NCBI GenBank assembly: GCA_034002865.1
Contig: JAVEZR010000024.1
Span: forward strand, 1 to 10,574
DNA length: 10,574 nt
Origin: UBA5209 sp034002865
Lineage (GTDB): Bacteria > Patescibacteriota > Dojkabacteria > SC72
Direction: 5' to 3'
Under the pieces are notes generated by a model. That model made no database searches, was not told the origin of the DNA, and was given only the letters and a program-made list of their open reading frames with translations. Both the position numbers and the translations under genes were made by a program. Numbering within the stretch: position 1 is the first letter of the stretch; each line of letters starts with the position of its first letter. Positions 1 to 5,947 of this stretch are shown here, piece after piece.

Positions 1-920
1 AGATATGCTCTAGAGTAATTCTTACAACACTCACAATTACAATTAGGATCTACAGGGTTTGTATCTAGTGCCATTTCACTGTTATTTATTCTTAATTCAC
101 CCTGGGATGTATACAGTGTTCCATGTCTAGCATTACGAGTAACAAGTACTGTATCAAAAAGGTTGTACCCTATACTTGCTGCTTTAATGATATCTTGAGG
201 TTTACCTACTCCCATTGCATAGTGGATTGTATTAGTAGGTGTGTTCTCTATTACTGCTTTCATTTCATCTTCTACCAGATTACCCTCTGAGTTAATTACA
301 AAACCTCCAAAGTTATATCCATCAAACTGTATCTTACTCAACTCCTGTGCACACATAGCTCTAAGATCTAAATAGTTGGCACCCTGTACTACACATGTAA
401 GTAGCTTACCTGTTTTAGCAGTACCACCGTATACATTCTCAAAATGATCTTTACATCTTTTAGCCCATTTAATAGTTCTGTTTACAGATATCTCAGCTTC
501 TTTTCTACTTAGATCCGTATCTCTACAATCATCTAAACATACCAATACGTCAGAGCCAATCTTTATTTGCATATCTATGGAGCTCTCCGGTGTTAATTCA
601 TATGTATTACCCTCCCTTGGGGATTTAAATGTTGCACCATTCTCATGTACTTTACCTTGCCATTTCTTAGAATGAATTAGAGAAAAGACTTGAAAACCTC
701 CTGAGTCTGTAAGGACAATACCATCCCAACCCATCATCTTCTTTATACCGCCTAGTTCTTCTATGACCTCTGGTCCTGGATGTATTAGTAGGTGGAGGGT
801 GTTTGTTACTAGTGCTTGGGTACCTGTTTCTTTCAACTGTTTTGTTGTTAAATTTCTTACTGCTCCTCTAGTAGCATCTGGCATAAAGAAATGTTTCTCT
901 TTCAGAATGTCTAAGTTCAT
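1..920 (-). CDS. tgt: tRNA-guanine transglycosylase, 3' end cut by window edge
   Basis: Enzyme that exchanges guanine 34 in the anticodon of GUN tRNAs for a queuosine precursor (preQ1 in bacteria). The 306 codons present show DSGGFQ (72-77), LDDC (129-132, matching the FDEC motif with the base-binding Asp), VVQG (177-180), GVGKP, FDTVLVTRNAR (255-265, D256 matching the catalytic nucleophile) and the start of the zinc site, Cys294/296/299; the final His ligand lies off the edge. The start is the ATG at 920, five bases after the queA stop, and an in-frame TAA just upstream excludes a longer form. This leaves only about 11 residues before the FMP motif, where Zymomonas Tgt has over 30. The usual GGLAVGE base-binding loop reads GGFVINSEGNLV (205-216). 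It is co-transcribed with queA. The family is certain; the exact substrate is not. Confidence 0.93.
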   Translation of the reverse strand, partial: MNLDILKEKHFFMPDATRGAVRNLTTKQLKETGTQALVTNTLHLLIHPGPEVIEELGGIKKMMGWDGIVLTDSGGFQVFSLIHSKKWQGKVHENGATFKSPREGNTYELTPESSIDMQIKIGSDVLVCLDDCRDTDLSRKEAEISVNRTIKWAKRCKDHFENVYGGTAKTGKLLTCVVQGANYLDLRAMCAQELSKIQFDGYNFGGFVINSEGNLVEDEMKAVIENTPTNTIHYAMGVGKPQDIIKAASIGYNLFDTVLVTRNARHGTLYTSQGELRINNSEMALDTNPVDPNCNCECCKNYSRAY

Positions 921-925
921 GTATT

Positions 926-1972
926 TTACTTACTTAAGTTAGCACCAATTAACATACTATCTCCATAGCTAAGAAACTTATACCTCTTATCTATAGCTTT
1001 AGTATACGCCCTTTTAATATTATCAATCCCTGCAAAAGAGCTAACAAGCAAAATCAGAGATGAATCCGGCATATGGAAATTCGTAACCAAACCATCGACT
1101 ATTCGCCACATAAACCCGGGGTAGATAAAGAGAGCAGTATGACCGCTAAAACTCTCTATCCTGTACCTTCCACTTTTTGTATCCAACTTAGCTACACTTT
1201 CCAAAGTTCTTGCAACTGTAGTACCAAATGCCCATAGTTTACCCTCTCTGCTATTAATTACTGCTGCAGCCTCTTCACTCACATTTATATATTCAGTATG
1301 GATTTGATGATCTTCAATATTCTCTTCCCGTATTGGAGCAAACGTTCCCCACCCTACCCTTAGCTCTACTTTTACAATCTTAGCCCCTTTCTTCTCTATC
1401 TTCTCTAATATCTCCTTAGTAAGATTTAAACTTGCAGTTGGAGCTGCTACTGCACCCTCTATTTTAGAGAAAACGGTATTGTATCTTTCTTTATCACTCT
1501 CCTCATCTGCCCTTTTCATATATGGGGGAAGAGGTGTATGACCATATTTTTCAAAGAGAGTGTTACTTGTTCCTTGTACAAACTCTATTAGGAACCCATT
1601 CTCTTTTCTTTCTTTTACCAATATCTTAATATCACGTTCTACTTCATTTTCTATTATATCCCCTATCTCTACATTCTTTGCTCTACCAATCAACACATAC
1701 CATATCTCATTACCAATATTTTCTAGAAAGAGGACTTCTATTCTTTTTCTCTTTGGTGTTAAGAAAAAGGTTCTACTATTTAATACTTTTGTTTCATTAA
1801 GAACTACAGCATCCCCTTTTTGTATATATTCGAGAATATCAAAGTACTTTTTGTGATTGATATCTCCACTCTCTTTATCCAAAACTAAGAGATTAGATGT
1901 TCCTCTCTCCTTAGGTGGATATTTTGCTATTAACTCTTCCGGCAAATTGTATTTAAATATCTTTGATTTCAT
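926..1972 (-). CDS. queA: S-adenosylmethionine:tRNA ribosyltransferase-isomerase
   Basis: QueA transfers and isomerises the ribosyl group of S-adenosylmethionine onto preQ1-modified tRNA to give epoxyqueuosine, the step after Tgt. The 348 residues match the family end to end: LPEELIAKYP near the N-terminus, VVLNETKVLNSR (56-67), GHTPLPPYMKR (144-154), GAVAAPTA (173-180), GTTVARTLES (250-259), then FIYPGF, VTNFHMPDSSLILLVS and the C-terminal FLSYGDSMLI. Two strongly conserved spots differ: the usual TAGLHFT reads TASLNLT (179-185), and the usual HVGLGTF reads RVGWGTF (205-211), so two histidines normally present are replaced. The frame is intact, so this is divergence and not decay. It heads a queA-tgt operon. 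A TATAAT box ends 12 bases before the ATG, so the 5' leader should be only a few bases long. Confidence 0.95.
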   Translation of the reverse strand: MKSKIFKYNLPEELIAKYPPKERGTSNLLVLDKESGDINHKKYFDILEYIQKGDAVVLNETKVLNSRTFFLTPKRKRIEVLFLENIGNEIWYVLIGRAKNVEIGDIIENEVERDIKILVKERKENGFLIEFVQGTSNTLFEKYGHTPLPPYMKRADEESDKERYNTVFSKIEGAVAAPTASLNLTKEILEKIEKKGAKIVKVELRVGWGTFAPIREENIEDHQIHTEYINVSEEAAAVINSREGKLWAFGTTVARTLESVAKLDTKSGRYRIESFSGHTALFIYPGFMWRIVDGLVTNFHMPDSSLILLVSSFAGIDNIKRAYTKAIDKRYKFLSYGDSMLIGANLSK

Positions 1973-1984
1973 TGTTAATCCGCT

Positions 1985-1990
1985 ATTATA
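1985..1990 (-). promoter_or_regulatory. queA-tgt promoter, extended -10 box
   Basis: On the minus strand the sequence is TG-A-TATAAT, a consensus extended -10 element. It ends 12 bases before the queA ATG, so transcription should begin about 6 bases before the start codon. I see no convincing -35 box, which is common for extended -10 promoters. Confidence 0.65.
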
Positions 1991-2076
1991 TCATAGCTCA
2001 CAGTAGTAAGAATGTACCCCGGATATATTCCTATTCCTCTTAACTAAAACACTTTCTCTACCCCTATCCTATGTGG

Positions 2077-2082
2077 TAGAAT
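2077..2082 (+). promoter_or_regulatory. fmt promoter -10 box, likely leaderless transcript
   Basis: TAGAAT lies only 6 bases before the ATG at 2089, with a TG dinucleotide a few bases upstream. A normal start distance from this box puts the first transcribed base at or next to the A of ATG, giving a leaderless mRNA. The -35 region is poor (TTTCTC around 2053-2058). Confidence 0.45.
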
Positions 2083-2088
2083 TTATTG

Positions 2089-3033
2089 ATGAAAAGTCCT
2101 GTTAAAACACTATTTTTAGGAACAGATTGGGAGTCGGTAGAGACCTTGAGAACCTTGAATGAGGATGGGAGGTTTAATATTATCGGGGTGATAACAACAG
2201 CGGACAAGCCTGTCGGCAGGAAACAGATTATTACTCCCTCTAAAGTGAAAGAGTATGCATTAGAGAACGGTATAGAAGTTTTTCATACTGAGAGAAACAT
2301 TGATAGGTACAAAGAGGCTCTAGAGATTTTTAAACCTGAGTTAGTAGTTTGTAAGGCCTTTGGAGAGATTATCCCCGCTTTCTTCTTAGAATATCCGATC
2401 TACAAATCTATTAATGTACATTTTTCTTTGCTTCCTAAATATAGGGGTGCTGTTCCAATCCAAAAAGCTATATTAGATGGAGAGAGGGAGACAGGGATAT
2501 CGATAATGTTAATGTCTGAAGGGTTAGATGAAGGAGATATCTTACAGATATTCAAAGAACCCATACTTGAAAATGACACAAATCTTTCTCTTAGAGAGAG
2601 ACTCGTTAGTAAATCAGCCCAAGTATTGGGCGATGTCCTTGAGAGATGGATTAATGGTGAGATTACACCAGTTAAGCAGGATAGCTCTAAAGCTACATAC
2701 TGTTGGCAAAAAGATATATCAAAAGAGAGTGCCCAGATTCAGTGGGAAGATATGGATCCTGAGTATATTGAGAGATTAGTAAGAGCTATGATCCCATGGC
2801 CAGTTGCTTGGAGTGTAATAGATAAAGGAAAGATATTAAAGCTTTTTAAGGTAGAGATTGTTAGAATAAATTCCTCTAAAAAGCCTGGGACTCTTTATAC
2901 AAAAGATGGTATGCTACTCTTTTCAACAAAGGATTCAAATATCTCAATTAGGGTATTAGATTTACAACTAGAGGGTAAAAATAGAGTAAGTGAGAAAGAT
3001 TTTCTAAATGGGATTGGTAAGAACCTTCTTTGA
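2089..3033 (+). CDS. fmt: Methionyl-tRNA formyltransferase
   Basis: Formylates Met on initiator tRNA with 10-formyltetrahydrofolate. The N-terminal formyltransferase fold is clear: LFLGTD at the start, then the catalytic Asn109 and His111 in INVHFSLLPKYRGAVP and Asp147 in LDEGD, the Asn-His-Asp triad of this family. Small differences are Phe for the usual Pro in NVHPSLLP and Val for the usual Ala in RGAAP. The C-terminal part (about 205-314) has the lengths and charge expected of the tRNA-binding domain (AMIPWPVAW motif). The total of 314 residues is normal. I prefer the ATG at 2089; a TTG directly before it at 2086 would add one residue. It is the only plus-strand gene here, divergent from queA and ending one base from a convergent gene, with no terminator hairpin visible between them. 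Confidence 0.94.
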   Translation: MKSPVKTLFLGTDWESVETLRTLNEDGRFNIIGVITTADKPVGRKQIITPSKVKEYALENGIEVFHTERNIDRYKEALEIFKPELVVCKAFGEIIPAFFLEYPIYKSINVHFSLLPKYRGAVPIQKAILDGERETGISIMLMSEGLDEGDILQIFKEPILENDTNLSLRERLVSKSAQVLGDVLERWINGEITPVKQDSSKATYCWQKDISKESAQIQWEDMDPEYIERLVRAMIPWPVAWSVIDKGKILKLFKVEIVRINSSKKPGTLYTKDGMLLFSTKDSNISIRVLDLQLEGKNRVSEKDFLNGIGKNLL

Positions 3034-3034
3034 A

Positions 3035-3610
3035 TTAATATAGATTAAGATCAATGTCATTTTTCTCTATCTTCTTGTAATCGTCGTCTATATCATCCTT
3101 TTTTGAGATTGTACTTCCACCTCTCAAACCAAGCTCTATTGATTTTAACTTTTTCTTTATTGCAATCATTCTGTCTATTTCCATATTTCCAAACTCGTAC
3201 AGTATTATCTGTTCCATAGAGGTAAGGTCTGCCCAACGAGAGATGGTATCATCCGTTATATACCCTTCTAGAACACCTTTAGCAATTCTTAAGAGGGTCT
3301 CATCCTCGTTAATTTGATACTCGAGAATTATCTCTCCTTCTCCCTCATCTAACATCTGGGCAAAGAATACTATATCCTCCTTTAACTCCTCTATCTGATC
3401 ATACACATCCTCATCATTCGCTATGTCGAATTCATAAAGGATTAATTGATCAAATGCAGTATAGCCATTCTCATCCGAGGGATTATCTTCTGAGATTTGT
3501 CTGTAATAGTAAGCAATAGCTATCCTTGCCTTTTTTAATTTCTCAATCTCTGACTCTCTTCTGCTATCATCTCCTGGTCCAATATCTTGAGGTTCAAATA
3601 TATCTGGCAT
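3035..3610 (-). CDS. Acidic protein of unknown function with internal duplication
   Basis: I do not recognise this 191-residue protein. It is rich in Asp and Glu, lacks a signal peptide or membrane segment, and ends in a charged Asp/Lys tail, so it is probably cytoplasmic. It contains two copies of a module 79 residues apart. The segments from RIA to ILYEF are 33 residues each (29-61 and 108-140 from the ATG) and align without gaps; 14 positions are identical, ending in QLILYEF and QIILYEF. Each copy is followed by a charged helix-like stretch containing LK. The start is placed at ATG 3610; an in-frame TTG at 3622 would add four residues but has no support. It lies downstream of rnpB on the same strand and converges with fmt. 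Real coding is supported by an intact frame and the duplicated protein motif. Confidence 0.75.
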   Translation of the reverse strand: MPDIFEPQDIGPGDDSRRESEIEKLKKARIAIAYYYRQISEDNPSDENGYTAFDQLILYEFDIANDEDVYDQIEELKEDIVFFAQMLDEGEGEIILEYQINEDETLLRIAKGVLEGYITDDTISRWADLTSMEQIILYEFGNMEIDRMIAIKKKLKSIELGLRGGSTISKKDDIDDDYKKIEKNDIDLNLY

Positions 3611-3624
3611 ATTTAAGAACAAAT

Positions 3625-3630
3625 ATTTTA
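3625..3630 (-). promoter_or_regulatory. Candidate -10 box for the acidic protein gene
   Basis: TAAAAT lies 14 bases before the ATG at 3610, giving a predicted leader of about 8 bases. A second possibility is the extended box TG-A-TATTAT at 3638-3643. Read-through from rnpB is also possible, since no terminator is visible after rnpB. Confidence 0.35.
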
Positions 3631-3678
3631 GTGCCCCATAATATCACAGACAAGGCCATTTGTAACTAACTTTGAAAT

Positions 3679-3977
3679 GCGTAAGTACCAAATAAGCCGG
3701 ATTCTGTATTAAACGATCATCTATCTATGCGGCTATGCCTTGCTCCAGGGGGGGTTACCTCGCAATACTGTATTACTACAGTATCCGGTGGTCTCTTACA
3801 CCACCATTTCACCCTTACCTAATTGCTTAGGCGGTATAACTTTCTGTTGCCCTTTTCTCCGAAAGATTACTCCCTCCCAACTTTCGTTGGCACCTACCTC
3901 AATATGTCAGAGGCTACATGGAGTCCGGACTTTCCTCACTAATTATTAATTAGCGCGATCGTATATGATACTTACGC
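3679..3977 (-). ncRNA. rnpB: RNase P RNA, shortened form without P15-P18
   Basis: Catalytic RNA that cuts the 5' leader from pre-tRNA. In RNA order: P1 pairs 3967-3977 with 3679-3689 (11 bp). P2 pairs ACGATC (3957-3962) with GATCGT (3713-3718). P3 is a short hairpin at 3937-3955. The core GAGGAAAGTCCGGACTCC (CR-I) is at 3920-3937. AAGGGTGAAA and GTAAGAG (CR-II/III) follow, then a P13/P14-like 8 bp hairpin with a GUAA loop at 3765-3784. GGTAACCCC...GGAGCAAGGC, the CR-IV element AGATAGATGAT (3716-3726) and ACAGAATCCGGCTTAT (CR-V) complete the core. Hairpins matching P8 and P9 (GAAA loop) are present. Between GGAG (P5, 3743-3746) and CR-IV there are only 16 bases, where E. coli has about 80 carrying P15-P18. 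Length is 299 nt versus 377 in E. coli. The 5' end fits the promoter. Confidence 0.95.
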
Positions 3978-3982
3978 TATAT

Positions 3983-3988
3983 ATTATA
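3983..3988 (-). promoter_or_regulatory. rnpB promoter -10 box
   Basis: A perfect TATAAT ends 5 bases before the G that opens helix P1, so the predicted transcript start coincides with the structural 5' end of the RNA. The -35 position (about 4006-4011, TTCTGT) is weak and lies inside the 3' end of the toxin gene. Confidence 0.7.
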
Positions 3989-3995
3989 CTAAAAA

Positions 3996-4280
3996 TCACT
4001 TATAAACAGAAGATTTACCCTCATGACCTCCAGTGGTTAGAATAATGATTGTATCCCTATTTAAATATTTCCATAATATCCGAATATCCCCCGTAACCCT
4101 AGAGCTAAATACTACACCCAAAGTAGTTATATCCACCTTATGAGTTTTTAAGCTAGGATAGAAAGGATCTAGTACTAGATGTGTTAAACACTTTGCATAT
4201 TTTTTTTCTAATTGAGAATTTCTACTTACCAACTTATCATATTTGCGGAAAAAGTCCCTAGAGTAGGTAATATTAATCAT
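3996..4280 (-). CDS. Type II toxin, RelE/YafQ-like mRNA interferase
   Basis: The 94-residue protein has the layout of RelE/ParE-superfamily toxins: an N-terminal helical hairpin (FFRKYDKLVSRN onward), DPFYPSLKTHKV (38-49), the beta strands SSRVTGDIRILW (59-70), and a C-terminal GGHEGKSSVYK with His86 and Tyr93 where YafQ-type toxins have the GxHxxVY end. By family knowledge such proteins cut mRNA on the ribosome. Its ATG lies inside the end of the antitoxin gene (8-base overlap), the usual coupled arrangement of antitoxin first, toxin second. It stops with TGA 18 bases before rnpB, and the rnpB promoter overlaps its tail. The superfamily is well supported; activity and exact subfamily are inferred. 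Confidence 0.85.
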   Translation of the reverse strand: MINITYSRDFFRKYDKLVSRNSQLEKKYAKCLTHLVLDPFYPSLKTHKVDITTLGVVFSSRVTGDIRILWKYLNRDTIIILTTGGHEGKSSVYK

Positions 4281-4551
4281 ATTCCTTGTGGTCTTTTAAG
4301 ACATCTAAAGCCTCTTGTAAGGAGTTTGTCTCAATCACCCTACCATTTCTAATATCATCAATAGCCTGGGGCAAATCTTTAAGTAACTCTCTGTCTATAT
4401 CATCAATCCCGCCAATATCATCTAGTTCATTTAGTAATGCATACCTGATGTATTCGGGAACTGTAATTCCCATTCTCTGAGCCTCAAGAGTCAACCTATC
4501 CCTAAGGGTATCAGAAACATTCACTTGTATTCTATTTGTATATTTTGCCAT
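4273..4551 (-). CDS. Ribbon-helix-helix antitoxin
   Basis: The 92-residue protein starts with a ribbon-helix-helix DNA-binding domain at about residues 5-40. The strand NRIQVNVS is followed by helix DTLRDRLTLEAQRMG, then ITVPEYIRYALLNEL. An acidic C-terminal half (DDIGGIDDIDRELL and beyond) follows, the kind of region that wraps and neutralises the toxin. Start choice: ATG 4551, because a -10 box sits 8 bases upstream; a GTG at 4569 would lie upstream of that promoter box. It overlaps the toxin start by 8 bases, so the two are translationally coupled. Such antitoxins normally repress their own operon, and a direct repeat between the -35 and -10 boxes is a plausible binding site. It lies 39 bases downstream of the DUF4349 gene. 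Confidence 0.87.
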   Translation of the reverse strand: MAKYTNRIQVNVSDTLRDRLTLEAQRMGITVPEYIRYALLNELDDIGGIDDIDRELLKDLPQAIDDIRNGRVIETNSLQEALDVLKDHKEYD

Positions 4552-4559
4552 ATATGAGT

Positions 4560-4588
4560 AGTATACCACTCACGTAGCACTCACGCAA
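4560..4588 (-). promoter_or_regulatory. Toxin-antitoxin promoter
   Basis: On the minus strand TTGCGT (4583-4588) is followed by a 17-base spacer and TATACT (4560-4565), with a TG one base before the -10 box (extended -10). The -10 ends 8 bases before the antitoxin ATG, predicting a leader of about 2 bases. The promoter begins directly after the stop codon of the DUF4349 gene. Confidence 0.65.
4567..4585 (-). promoter_or_regulatory. Putative antitoxin operator, two direct repeats
   Basis: Two exact copies of the octamer CGTGAGTG on the minus strand (4578-4585 and 4567-4574) are spaced 11 bases apart, about one helical turn, and fill the spacer between the -35 and -10 boxes. Ribbon-helix-helix repressors commonly bind such same-face repeats. 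The functional role is inferred from the position. Confidence 0.5.
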
Positions 4589-4590
4589 CT

Positions 4591-5457
4591 CTATTTGTTT
4601 TTCTTCTTACTTACATACAGTACAATACCAACAGGTATTAAAACTAGAGGAGAGAATACAAGTACCCATACTCCTACATTAACAAGAGCTTTAAGTACAT
4701 TTATTAAAGCATTTAATGCAACTCTAAACTCCCCAAGTGGCTTCCATGGCTCATCCGAGATATTTAATCCCTCTTTATCAATATTAAAGGTAAGAGAAAT
4801 GTAAGAGTAATCAGTCTGGTTATCAAAGTATCTCTTCTGTGCTTCATAGCTCTCTATATCTCCCCTTACACTATTTAATTCTTTCTGAACTGCAAGTATA
4901 TCTTGTACGGAGCTAGCACCCTTTAAGATGCCTACTAGTTGACTCTCTACACTCTTTAAATTCTCCAACCTAGAGGTAATATCAATATACTGCTCTGTTA
5001 AATCATTTGTACCTATATTTGCGTATGTAACCTCTCCATCAAGTTTACGTAGCTCTTCATAGTATTTCTCAAAACTCTGCACAGGAACCTTTACAGTTAA
5101 CTGTACATACCTATCATTACCCCTACCGTAATCATATATATTAGTTACTTCTCCAGAGTACTTAGCATTAACAGTCTCCACACTATCGACTGCACTATCG
5201 AGATCTCTAACTAAGAAATTAATAGAGCCTGTTTTCTGTATCTTAGAACCCTCATCGTCATTGTATGTTGGAGACCCCTTCTCATACAAAACGCTATCTT
5301 CTTGCATTCCGGATGATAAAAAATCTGTCCTAATATTACCCTCTATCATAGAGGAATTCTTCTCCCTGTATATATACACAGAAAAGATTTGAACTATTAA
5401 GAACCCAAATATTACTATACCTACGGTAATTAACACCCAGGAGACTGTTTTTTTCAT
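4591..5457 (-). CDS. DUF4349 membrane-anchored protein
   Basis: The 288 residues fit the DUF4349 family (function unknown). A short basic N-terminus and a hydrophobic segment (about 7-31) form an uncleaved signal anchor. A roughly 200-residue extracytoplasmic region follows, including the family-typical GSINFLVRDLDSAVDSV and VQLTVKVPVQSFEKYYEEL. An amphipathic helical stretch (LENLKSVESQLVGIL to VRGDIESYEAQKRYF, about 162-212) is likely coiled coil. A second hydrophobic segment near the C-terminus (about 252-282, VWVLVFSPLVLIPVGIVLYV) is followed by KKKNK. The topology is therefore two membrane anchors with the domain outside. Similar proteins are sometimes linked to envelope stress, but nothing here shows that. 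It sits alone between the ribosomal operon terminator and the toxin-antitoxin promoter, and ends with TAG. Confidence 0.85.
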   Translation of the reverse strand: MKKTVSWVLITVGIVIFGFLIVQIFSVYIYREKNSSMIEGNIRTDFLSSGMQEDSVLYEKGSPTYNDDEGSKIQKTGSINFLVRDLDSAVDSVETVNAKYSGEVTNIYDYGRGNDRYVQLTVKVPVQSFEKYYEELRKLDGEVTYANIGTNDLTEQYIDITSRLENLKSVESQLVGILKGASSVQDILAVQKELNSVRGDIESYEAQKRYFDNQTDYSYISLTFNIDKEGLNISDEPWKPLGEFRVALNALINVLKALVNVGVWVLVFSPLVLIPVGIVLYVSKKKNK

Positions 5458-5472
5458 ACTTAAAAGAGATAA

Positions 5473-5478
5473 AATATA
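5473..5478 (-). promoter_or_regulatory. Candidate -10 box for the DUF4349 gene
   Basis: TATATT lies 15 bases before the ATG within a very AT-rich stretch directly after the ribosomal operon terminator. A promoter is expected here because of that terminator, but several overlapping AT-rich hexamers fit and no -35 box is clear. Confidence 0.3.
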
Positions 5479-5503
5479 AATTAATATATATTACCCACTT
5501 TAG

Positions 5504-5529
5504 AAAAAAAAAGCACCTTTCGGTGCTTT
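5504..5529 (-). terminator. Intrinsic terminator of the ribosomal operon
   Basis: On the minus strand an 8 bp stem AAAGCACC/GGTGCTTT closes a GAAA tetraloop and runs into an unbroken U tract of 9 including stem bases (5504-5512). It begins 9 bases after the rpsI stop codon. It is the only strong intrinsic terminator I can see in the window and points only in the minus-strand direction. Confidence 0.93.
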
Positions 5530-5537
5530 CCATATTC

Positions 5538-5936
5538 TTAACGCTTAGAGAATTGAGGTTTCTTCCTAGCTTTAACCTGACTATATTTCTTTCTCTCCAC
5601 CTCTCTAGGATCTCTTGTTACTAAACCTGCTTTTCTTAGAGAAGGCTTTAATGTCTCATCCATTAAGTAAAGAGCTCTTCCCAAACCTAATGCAACACTA
5701 TCAGCCTGAGAAGATATTCCTCCTCCTGATACTATAGCAGTAAAGTAATATTTACCCTCTAACCCAGTTACATTAAGAGCTTTCATTATTGTATTCGTAG
5801 ACGCAGGAATACTTGAGAAGTACTCAGTAATAGCTTTGCCATTTACAGTACTAGCCTTATCTCCAGCATAAATTCTAACTCTACATGTAGATGTTTTTCT
5901 TCGACCAATACCTTCAAAATATTTCTCCTTACTCAC
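5538..5936 (-). CDS. rpsI: 30S ribosomal protein S9
   Basis: Small-subunit protein whose C-terminal tail reaches the P-site tRNA. The 132 residues show the family signatures: GIGRRKTSTCRVRI (10-23), VSGGGISSQADSVALGLGRAL, LVTRDPREVERKKYSQVKARKKPQFSKR with the conserved terminal SKR. The start is GTG at 5936, because no ATG exists before the conserved GRRKTS region and the length then matches the family. It is the last gene of the ribosomal operon, 11 bases after rplM, and is followed by the intrinsic terminator. No Shine-Dalgarno sequence precedes the GTG, so translation may be coupled to rplM. Confidence 0.97.
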   Translation of the reverse strand: MSKEKYFEGIGRRKTSTCRVRIYAGDKASTVNGKAITEYFSSIPASTNTIMKALNVTGLEGKYYFTAIVSGGGISSQADSVALGLGRALYLMDETLKPSLRKAGLVTRDPREVERKKYSQVKARKKPQFSKR

Positions 5937-5947
5937 TCTATAATCTA

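Noticed and set aside
1560..1856. Plus-strand open frame of 98 codons opposite queA
   Set aside because: Low-complexity Ser/Phe/Leu protein typical of antisense to a Glu/Lys-rich gene; queA is conserved over the same bases.
3031..3033. Alternative code with TGA as glycine or tryptophan
   Set aside because: TGA ends fmt and the toxin gene at family-like lengths, Trp is encoded by TGG throughout, and no conserved gene contains an in-frame TGA.
3622..3622. TTG start for the acidic protein, four residues longer
   Set aside because: A rare start with no ribosome binding site; the ATG at 3610 is nearer the family-neutral N-terminus and fits the -10 box.
3740..3949. Plus-strand open frame of 69 codons
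   Set aside because: It lies wholly within the rnpB RNA gene on the opposite strand and follows RNA stem sequences; no protein family is recognisable.
4569..4569. GTG start for the antitoxin, six residues longer
   Set aside because: It lies upstream of the extended -10 box, so the transcript would not contain it; ATG 4551 opens directly into the ribbon-helix-helix domain.
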